DNA of 64,000 nt, from contig CM055108.1 in assembly GCA_029204225.1 (NCBI GenBank), positions 1,078,217-1,142,216 of the forward strand. The letters are read 5' to 3'. The DNA comes from Diphasiastrum complanatum (taxonomy: Eukaryota > Streptophyta > Lycopodiopsida > Lycopodiales > Lycopodiaceae). The notes beneath the pieces were generated by a model. That model saw only the letters and a program-made list of their open reading frames with translations, made no database searches and was not told where the DNA came from. The stretch's first letter is position 1. Every line of letters begins with the position of its first letter. This document shows positions 21,877 through 30,968 of this stretch, piece after piece. A program made the translations under genes and the position numbers.

Positions 21877-23549
21877 TCAGCTTCTCATGTTGGGCCAGTG
21901 TTTGTTGATCATCCCAAATTCATATTGTAGCAATCCTTCAAAGCAATAAAGACATGGATGCTTTGATGTTGCCCCGTGAGAGACATTATACATACATTTT
22001 AATGTTTTCAAATCCCCTCCAAGGTGCCATTTAATTTGAAAACTTCCATGGTTTTTGACTGTAAATTTCTCACCCTCCAAATGTCTATTTATAATCTCGC
22101 CATAATTTGTTCTTGAAAATATCCATGAAAGTATTTTATGGTCCTCTTTCAAGACCTGTAGAGAAGCAAGTAATGCATGACATGTCAATAAAAACTGGCA
22201 AGGTATGAATTTTTAATAATGATATTCTAAGTGAAAATTGAAATGTATACTTGGAATGCCGCCAACCACCATATGTGATTTTCCAATTGAACACTAAATG
22301 CTCGATTATTTGTATCTGAAATTTTGTTCATCAAAGTGACGCTCACTCATTCCAACTTTTGACCCTTGATGATTTCAGATTCATCCAATTTTATTACAAT
22401 AATGATCTTTCTATTTACTTGATGTTCGTCTAGTTTATAGAATCGAATAATGTATTTTAGAACATTTTCAATATCAAGAAAAATATTTTTGCAATTGTTG
22501 TCATTGAGCTAACCATATTCTGATTTGTATAATTCAGTTATATGAAGTGGTTGGCCAACTACTTTGAACATTCCGTCATTATAATAATTTCTTGCTAATC
22601 TTACCCAATATGGATGCGGAAGATAAATTTCCTTCACCATCACTTGGGAAAAAGCTTCTTTAACTATTCTACAAAAAGTATTCCAGATACATCACATGCA
22701 CCTTGTATCACATTTGCATCCAAGTATGATTGAACCTTAATCAAAACAGTCTCTACAATTTCATTTTTCATTTTTTCAAACCGAGCATTTTTTATCATTT
22801 CCTTTGCTGAAGTTCTTGGTAAAACAAGACTTCAAATTATATTTAACAAATAGATTATCCATATTATCAAGTGCAAATCAAACTTAAATGACATATATAA
22901 ATCAAATAAACTGTTTATATGACAACATACTTGAATGCTCGAATTCTTTTTTTTTTATTGCCGCTATGTGTAGATAAGTAATCAATATTCTTCATCGGTA
23001 CTCTCTTTCTTTTCTTCTTCATCATTGTCTTATTGATAACTTTTATATCAACAGCAGATTTTAAACTCTCGGATCGCAACTTTTCCATGGATTCTAACAT
23101 TTCTTGGTTTGATCCCCAAAGAGTAGTGATTGTAGCATTCAACTCTGACATAGCATTCTTGAGTGCATTGTTTTCAGCACTAGTGTGTTGCACATAGTGA
23201 AGCAATTGATGATTTGTTGCAATTGTTGATTAGGAAAGTGTAATTGTTGATTAAGACAAGATATGCTATGCATTCCAACATCACGCAACCTTTGACAATA
23301 TCCAAGTAATCCTCTACTTCCTTCACATACATATCTGAGAAGATGAGTTACGGACTCAAAATCTAGACACAAATTGGTAGCTGGATCATTAGGATAAATT
23401 GATCCATCCATCCACAAATCTATATTCATATGATTATTCATTCTCAATTCTCTAACTATTGCAGCAACATTTTCTACAACTTTCACATTTTTCTTAATAA
23501 TTGGAATGCATTCCATCGGAAGAGCAACATACAAATGGAACATTGCCAT
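21877..23549 (-). pseudogene. Transposase-like gene of unidentified DNA transposon
   Basis: Minus-strand coding segments 23549-23139 and 23205-22915 give Asn/Leu-rich and coiled-coil sequence (ENNALKNAMSELNATITTLWG) followed by a basic KKKRKRVP stretch, a likely nuclear signal. The strand continues with coding-like pieces at about 22640-22260 (HPYWVRLARNYYNDGMFKVV; IIVIKLDESEIIKG) and, after an intron-like gap, 22188-21877 (WHLGGDLKTLKCMYNVSHGATS then HPCLYC). The order LDES / LGGDLK / GATSxHPCLYC resembles transposases that place a substrate-like acidic motif before a CxxC. I cannot name the superfamily. A stop and frame changes are present. It converges with the split gene to its left. Confidence 0.4.
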
Positions 23550-23559
23550 TGTTAAAAGC

Positions 23560-23860
23560 TACGATCTTGCAAATGCGTCAAACTACAGTAAATCAATATG
23601 ATTAGATCTAGCATACCTTACTTTAGTAATGTTTATGTCACATTGAAAAATTGTCTCGCCTCATATTTCACTATAAGCATATAGTGATTTCAAAAATTTT
23701 GCCACTCCGGCTTCAGTTTTTGCATTGAGCACACCAAGATTTTTAGTCTTAAAGCTCTAGTCCCGAATTTTGAAATGAGCATGAAGAGAAGTTACTACAT
23801 CTCATGCTTAACTAACTATTTTTTGAAGTTAACCATACTAGTTTAATGTCGAACAAGGCC
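23560..23860. other. No recognisable feature
   Basis: AT-rich sequence between the transposase-like gene and a Copia leader remnant. Nothing supported. Confidence 0.5.
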
Positions 23861-23869
23861 GAAAACTCG

Positions 23870-24800
23870 AAAAACGGAGACCAGAAGTTACCAGTTTGCA
23901 TTCTCTCTCTAAAGTGAAATTTCTTAAAGGGCTCATTTTGAGCTCGGATGATTGATGGAAATTCGAGGATCAAACTTGATCAGGGCCTAATTCCATACTG
24001 TTCACAATTCTGAACCCAAAAATAATTTCCATTTTTGCTAAGATCCATAAAAATTCATAGTTTTAGTACTTGATGAGTTTTTTGATGCTAGATCTATAAG
24101 AAAGCATCAACGTTAGTATGCCATTGACTGGATTTGACTTTGTGTCATTAAATCTAATCAATTGAGGCTAGATTCAAGCCCTTTAAATGTGTTTTACATG
24201 TCTTGAAGAACCATCAACAAGAAAGTACAAGTTTTAGCCATTAGTCAAAATTGACTTGATTTGGTAAGCCTTTGATAGATTTTCATCTAATTTTCATTTC
24301 ATCTTGGCTAGAAGTCCATTGAGAGGTCTAGAAGTCAAATTTGAAGTAATCAAGACAAGTGAAACCTTTGTGAGTTTCTAGGTCCAAATCAAAACCAATT
24401 TACTTGAGCATTGTTTTTGTAGAATCCTTCCTAAAAATTCTTGTGAATCAAGATCAAGGGGATCTTGCCACTTGTGTCTTTGTGAACAACAAGTGAGTTG
24501 CTAGTGAGGCAAAATTTGGAAAAGAGCTTAGGGAGGGCCAGCAAGCACATCATTAGTACAAGTCATTAGGGAGATCGGAACCATTGGTGGATTCCTTCTT
24601 GGATCTAGTGAGAGGTTGAATTCTACAAACTACTCATTGACAATATGGAAAGTGAGGATGGAGTCACTCTTAGTGCTCTAAGACCACTTTGATATTGTCC
24701 TAGAATAAGAGGATGAGCCTCTTGGAGGACAAGAATTTGTTAGATACCAGAAGAAGGCAAGACTAGCACTTGATCCTACATAGATTGAAAACCAAGATCT
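23870..24800 (+). pseudogene. Copia leader and gag N-terminus, truncated
   Basis: Plus-strand leader-like sequence leads to a gag start at about 24630-24790 that reads TIWKVRMES, then DEPLGGQEFVRYQKKARLAL, with several stops. This matches the first 60 residues of the gag in elements B and D. It ends at about 24815 against an LTR in the opposite orientation. Confidence 0.6.
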
Positions 24801-24814
24801 ATTCCATCAGTCTA

Positions 24815-25437
24815 AGGTAAGAGCACTACAAATCATGCATAAATCAATCATACAACTACACTCACATGTGTGGAGACTTTTCAAACAAAAAACTGAGTAT
24901 GAAAATGCCCTCCTCTTGGGTAGAGAGATAATCCAACCAGCAAAACTTGGGTAGAGAGAGAAAGCAAGATTTGATTTAAAATGTGTAGAAATCTCATAAC
25001 TCCACAATACAAGTGGACTATTGCCTCTATATGAAGCTACTTGAGGTATAGGGGAGTGAAACATGATTGGACCCCTTCTTTTCCTCCTCAAAATCCTATT
25101 GGTTGAGCATATGAGCCCTCAATCTTGATTGGACCATTTTGATAGATTCTAGCTTTTTCATTTGTCACTAGCTCTCATGCCAACACATAGGGACATGTCA
25201 ACTTTCTACTTTTGTCCTAGTCATGCTCTAACATGTGTACTTGCCTATTTTGCCTCTAATGCCAAAAATGGCCTAATCAAACACTTGGCTAGATCTCTAC
25301 TAAAAACTTGAGTACCCCTAACTCAACATAATTAGTCTATTTTCCACACATGGGAACATGCTCCGCACATGCAATGTTTTCTCACAAACAAGAATATGCA
25401 AAGTATCCAAGCTAGATTTTGCCAAATTTTCACAACA
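24815..25437 (-). repeat. 3' LTR of degraded Copia element G
   Basis: Minus-strand LTR beginning TGTGAAAATTTGGCAAAATCTAGCTTGG, the same start as element A, with CTCTCTACCCAAG and ACACATGTGAGTG words near its end. It is preceded on the minus strand by the RNase H of element G. Confidence 0.65.
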
Positions 25438-27480
25438 GATCAGCTCATGAGTGCTACAAAAAATAGTTTTAGACCTAAAACTAATATCCAATGCCTTAGA
25501 CATGAATGCTTATCCACTTGGTGATTGGAGTTTGATGCCTCATGTGGTTGGTGCCAAATCTCACCACTAACCTCTAAAATGTAGGGACTCGACTCGGAGC
25601 TCAATGACCACCAAAAAATTTCATCCGACAGTAATCTTGTTGACTTCTAATCACTACCTAACTATGTACATGTTAATGTGACGCTAGGTCATGAAAAATG
25701 ATGCCATGTGGGAACAGTCTACAAGTAGATTTTACAATTTTAACACTTCTTGAAACTAGCTAGATTCTAACATGGATTGACTAACTCTAAGCTTGAAAAT
25801 AAACATTGGATATATCCACATGATCAAGCTTAATCTCTTTATATTGAATGTTTTCCCTAATAAAAAAATGAGCAACTTCTATGTGGTTGTTGCTTGCATA
25901 GAAGATTGAATTCAAAAAAAGCGCTTGGGGTGAGATAATGTCACACATTATCAATGGACTGCCTTTCAATCTGATTATCTTGACTTCCTCCTAGAGCCTC
26001 TTGATCCACAAGATCTCTTTTGTTGTTATAGTCAATTCTTTGTTCTCGGCCTCAATGGAAGAGAGAGACTATGACTGACTTTTAGAGAGCCCAGAGATGA
26101 CTCATTCTCCAATAAAAATGACATGAGTGCTTATGGATTTTATATTGGACATCTTATCACCTGCACAATCCCCATCTAGAAATCAAATCAAACAAATGTT
26201 ATCTCCTTTATGCAACATTTCAAAGTTGAGGGTGCTAGAAATGTATGCTAGCACACATTTTTCTAATTTCCATTGAAGACCTTTCATCATCTCTATTTGG
26301 ATCTCTTACATGGTGCTCCATTGGAGTTTCTAATTTCTTGCATAAATCCATGTTAAACTTTTTGAGGAATGAAGTAGAATACTTAGATTGACAACAAAGC
26401 TATGACTTGTTGTCCTAACTACCTCAATGCCTAGAGGATAATTAAAAGGGCCAAAGTCTCCATCTTGAACTCTCTACACAATGCCAACTTGGTTTCATCA
26501 ATAATTTCATCACTATCTCCACTAAAGATTATGTCATCTACAAATACAAGTATAATTACTTTTCCATCGGTTAATTTGAAGTAGAGTGATGGATCTTAAT
26601 GACCCACAATGAAAGAAGGAAAGTGTGGAGTTGAGCATTCCATGATCTTGGATCTTGTTTTAAACCTTATAACAAGCTCTTTTTAAGTAGATAAACCTTT
26701 TTTTCATGGCCTTGTTTGATGAAGCTCTTGAGTTGATCAATGTAGATATCCTCATCAATGTCTCTATTCAAAAATGAATTAGCCACATCCATTTGAACAA
26801 GTGACCAATTGAAACTTGAAGTCAAGGCAATCAAGATTCTAATTGTAATAATCTTAGTAACGGGTGCAAAAGTTTTTTCATTATGTATCCCATGGCCTAG
26901 CCTTAAGCTTATTAATGGATTCGTCTTGGTTGTACTTAGTTATAAACACCCATGTACAACCATTTTTTTTTATCACATGGAAGATCTACCAAAACTTAAG
27001 TAGCAATAGTAGCACCTTCTAGTACTCAAAAAGTGCACATCAAAATGAACTAATTGCAAAACTTGAGTAGATCTAGTATTATATTTTGGGAAAGGCAACT
27101 TATCTGTTTTTACCAAAACACATGCCTTACCATACTTTGACAAGATTTTTCGGAACCTCAATTTGATTCACACACAAATTAATCAAGATTCTCAAGGTCT
27201 TGATCACAAAAATATTCACTCATCTCACAAATGTCAATTTCTTTGAAAAAATTGACCTTGCCTAATTTAGAAAGGAGGAACTTAACTAAGAGCTACGAAA
27301 ATCATTTTTATAGATTCAATCACATCTTACATCTCACCAAGGTCTAATATATTCATATCCTAAGATTTGTAAGGGATTAAAAACAATTTAGAGCTCAATT
27401 ATGTCAAAACAATTTCACGACTTGACAACAATTGAGATTTTCCAAGTAATTTGTACTTTTTCACTAACTCACACACATTG
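25438..27480 (-). pseudogene. Copia element G pol: integrase start, RT, RNase H (degraded)
   Basis: Minus-strand order: pre-integrase/integrase start (27161-26973; YGKACVLVKTDKLPFPKYNT, LQLVHFDVH), RT with catalytic FVDD at about 26534-26545, and RNase H (25969-25787; CDIISPQALFLNSIF, NHIEVAHFFIREN). Many stops. It is the same subfamily as the plus-strand copy at 36840-38603; 26100-26330 and 38420-38600 are close reverse complements. Confidence 0.75.
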
Positions 27481-27904
27481 AATAGATATGAACCAAAACC
27501 ACTTAGGTCTTTTGCTCACCAAGAGCCTATAGATCAGACCTAAACACTCAAATGTGTAATTGGAATTCCTTAGAGTAAGTTGCATTCAAATCTATGCTTC
27601 AATATCTTGATTATAGAAATGCACTTAGTTACAAAAGAAAAAATATTTCTAAAATGGTACCACCTCAAAATTTTGGTTCCATCTCGATTTATGAACCTCA
27701 AAAATGGTAAATTGAATTCTTTTGAGCCTGAAATCACTTGATTAATGATAGAAACAAAAATTATAGCCTAAGATCCAATCAACTTCATGCAAGCTTCAGA
27801 AATTAATAGTTTTGCACTCAAAAACTTGCTATTTGTAAACATTGAATATTGTATCAACAAAAAAAAATGTTCAAAACTACACTGAGATTTTAGTTGGAAA
27901 CTTT

Positions 27905-28130
27905 CAACATGTGTACTTGACCATTTGACCTCTAAAGCCAAAATTGGCCCTATCACTTAGTGACACCAAGATGCTTGACTAGCAATCTTTATGATACGCC
28001 TAAAGTCAACATTATAAACTATTTCTAACTATTTTACACATGTGGGAACATGCTCCACACATGTGAAATGTACTCACAAACATAAAATCATAAAATTACC
28101 AAGATAGATTTTTGACAATTTTTGACAATT
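27905..28130 (-). repeat. LTR fragment related to element G LTR
   Basis: Parallels 25200-25430: CATGTGTACTTG..., ...TGTGGGAACATGCTCCACACATG, then AGATTTTTGACAATTTTTGAC. This is another copy of the LTR start in the same orientation, truncated at both ends. Confidence 0.55.
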
Positions 28131-28247
28131 TTTTCTTTGTCAAACCTTATTGAACGTATTGTTTATACACCTTTCCGTGATAGATCTATCTGCAACTTCA
28201 ATTCCAATCCTCTTATTAATCTACTTTAGCTAGACTTGAAGCTGAGT

Positions 28248-28710
28248 AACTCTTCTCTACCTAACTATTTCACCTTTGCTTTTCTATAAAACTATGCATC
28301 ATGAACTATGATTCTCAATCTATTATCGCTAGAGATGCCTTGCTTCTTTAGGAGTACCTTTGGCTTCTCCTCCTATTAATATCCATGCATTTAAGGTTAA
28401 GAAAAATACCTCTCTAGCAAAGATAGATGGCACCTTGATTGCTTTTGAATTATATCAGTGACTCTTCTCTACCAAACTATCTCACCTTTACTTCTCTATA
28501 CAACATCACATCACAAACTTGATTCTCAACCTATTGTTGCCAAGTGCATTTTGCTTCTTTAGAGCAGCGAACTTTGGCTTCTTCTACTAATAATTTCCAT
28601 GTATTTCAAGTCAAGACAAAGAGTTCTCTAGCAAAGATAGATGCCATCATGACTAATTCTAATGTCTATGAGAATATCCAGACACAATATATCTATGCAT
28701 GTGTCAAGAA
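28248..28710 (+). repeat. Two-copy tandem duplication, about 215-230 bp unit
   Basis: The segment starting GACTCTTCTCTACC at about 28245 recurs at about 28460 with the same order of words (ACTATCTCACCTTTRCTTCTCTATA, TTGATTCTCAAYCTATT, TTGCTTCTTTAG, CTCTAGCAAAGATAGATG). Copies have diverged. A third partial copy begins near 28830. Confidence 0.6.
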
Positions 28711-28839
28711 TGCTACATCCCCTTCCTCGTTGTATCTTTTTTGTCAAACCTTATTGAATAGCTTGTTATACACCTTCCTTGTTACCTCTCTCTCACAATT
28801 TCAATTCCAAAAACTTGAAAATGACTAACCCTTCTCTAC

Positions 28840-29660
28840 CTAACTACTTCAATACCACATTCTCCAACACATGGGACTTTTTGTTACCATTGGTAATTGT
28901 TCTTTCTTTGTCATCCATGCCATTGTCGTTAGATTATGTTTTCGTCATTCCAACAATGAGAAGAGGCTTTTCAAAGAATGCTTTCTTACAGTCCTCAATT
29001 TATTTTTGTTTCTAGTGTCATAGTATGATAATTTTATTCTATTTGGGATGATGCAAACTTACCTTTGTGGTTGCTAGATTTATGGACTCTTCTACAAATT
29101 ATCATTGAAGGCACCTTGTAATGCTTTTACACAACATTTTTGCTTTGAACACCTAACTTGAGGGTCATCTTTTTGGCTTTACCGATACCAAACAACCTTG
29201 GTCTAAACACCTTACGTAGTGTCTTTTTCATTTTTTTTTACAAACAAAATATGATTGTTATATTATTTGGTTATGGTATGCAGCTCTATTGGTCAAATAT
29301 GTATAATTTAGGAAGAGTGGCTTTGAAAAACCATTTTAGTTGTCGTCATGATGTTCGTCCTTTGAAGTCTTCAATTTTTAGGAACATTGATTTTTCACAT
29401 CTTTGGTTTTGGCATTAGTTCAACAACTTTAGCCAATCTTCAAAGTTTTGACATGTATTTGACCAACAAAGAATTTTGCTTTTGTGAAATAAATATTTAG
29501 CGATTATTTGGACACCTCAAAAGTCCCCGAGGCCGCTTATCATACAGATCATGCAGAAATATGGAATTTTTTTTTTCAGTGGTTTTTTTTTGTGCAATAT
29601 ACTCGGGTATCAGGTGAAAGCTCTAATTAAGAGCATAATTGTGCAGGATGGTCCAGTTCA
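28840..29660. other. Coding-like but unrecognised AT-rich sequence
   Basis: Short plus-strand frames (28779-29015, 29158-29418) with hydrophobic residues and stops. No domain is recognised. It probably belongs to the same unknown repeat as 28130-28840. Confidence 0.35.
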
Positions 29661-29789
29661 GGTGCATTAATCCATGTTGGGTTCTGTCAAGGATAAAAAT
29701 TCAAAACTAACCGCTAGCCTGTCTGTTACGATCACAGATGGTCCCAGTAAGTGTGTTTTCGCTCAGGGAGTTGGAAGGCTAAGTCATGA

Positions 29790-29890
29790 AGAGGCCTTAC
29801 CGTCGGGGCCGGGGTCTACCTGCAGCCCCTGGGGGGCGTTGCCCCCCAAACCCCCCATCGGGGCGCTACCGCCCCCCGAACCCCCTGAGC
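29790..29890. repeat. GC-rich palindromic block
   Basis: GGGGGGCGTTGCCCCCC at about 29831-29847, followed by a GGGGCGCTACCGCCCC-type palindrome at about 29860-29876. Two adjacent short hairpins stand in otherwise AT-rich DNA. Such hairpins occur in plant transposable elements; the element itself is not identified. Confidence 0.6.
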
Positions 29891-30053
29891 ATTTATTGAA
29901 AACCAGAGCAAATAACAATCAAATAGCTATTCAAAATAAGATCTGTTTGTGACCCATCTACTGCACTTTTGAGAGGCAAAACGTTCATTTGACCATTGAT
30001 CCCCTAAAAAAAATTTCAGCCATAAGCTATTTTTTTTTTTTTTTTTGCAATTC

Positions 30054-30091
30054 TGGGAGGAGAAACGCGGTTTCCGAAACGTCTCCTCCCA
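30054..30091. repeat. Short perfect hairpin
   Basis: TGGGAGGAGA (30054-30063) and TCTCCTCCCA (30082-30091) are exact reverse complements around an 18-bp loop, following a poly(T) run. Confidence 0.7.
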
Positions 30092-30113
30092 GAAACGCGA
30101 TTCTGTGCAACTA

Positions 30114-30115
<2 letters not shown>

Positions 30116-30204
<89 letters not shown>
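30116..30204. repeat. (TA)n-(GA)n compound microsatellite
   Basis: About 52 bp of TA repeat passing directly into about 36 bp of GA repeat. Confidence 0.95.
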
Positions 30205-30207
<3 letters not shown>

Positions 30208-30637
30208 AACAATGTCTTGTGCTTCAAAAAGGTACATACATGTTTTGTTTTCTCCAATCATAGCACAAATGCTTCTCCGTAATAGATAACTGAAACCAGA
30301 AGTCAAAAGGGGTAAAACAATAATCACACCTAGAAGTGTGACACACTAGCTTTATCTACTAAATGTTTCATATAAATGTATAAACTCACGATGGTTATTT
30401 ATTTCACATGAGGTTGGAATGTCAAGGAGTCCCAAACACAATGGCTGTGGGACAACCAGCCAATACAATTTTGTAATTATCAGACTTGTGCTTCAAAACA
30501 GTGTTGAGGCTTGCAATGATCTTTACTTTTACAGAAAGAATCCAGATTGTCACTAGATAAAGATTTCATGCACAAAAGAGCAAGCTTGAAACAGAATTAA
30601 GCAGTCAACCAAAATAGTTCTTTTACATTTATTTCTT
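30205..30637. other. 3' region of the BTB-family-like gene
   Basis: Sequence downstream (minus strand) of the stop at 30638. Probable 3' UTR with no separate feature. Confidence 0.5.
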
Positions 30638-30968
30638 TCATGATTGCTTATCACTTATATCCTCACAGACAATATAGTCCAATTTCCGAGATACATGACA
30701 CCAATTGTAATAGCAAGATTGCAAATTAGGCCAATCAGAGGAAGAATGTGTAAATTCTCGTAGCCAAACCGCTAGTACCATTTCCTGCTCGGACTCTGGA
30801 AGTATAAAGATTGCCTGCTCAAGCATTCTCTCTGCCTCTGCCTTCTCGTATGCAGAAAATACAGACCCCTCAATTCCACTTATGTTACTGCAGAGTAAAG
30901 GAAGCCACAAGAGAAGTAATTGGGATGTGATGTCGATCGATACTTCATAATCACCCGAAACCATTCCC
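30638..30968 (-). CDS. Last exon of the BTB-family-like gene
   Basis: Opens after TTTGTGCAG. Encodes the WLPLLC...EKAEAERMLEQ...WLREF...DWPNLQ block, which is the strongest family match in the gene, and ends at a TAG-type stop at 30638. Confidence 0.7.
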
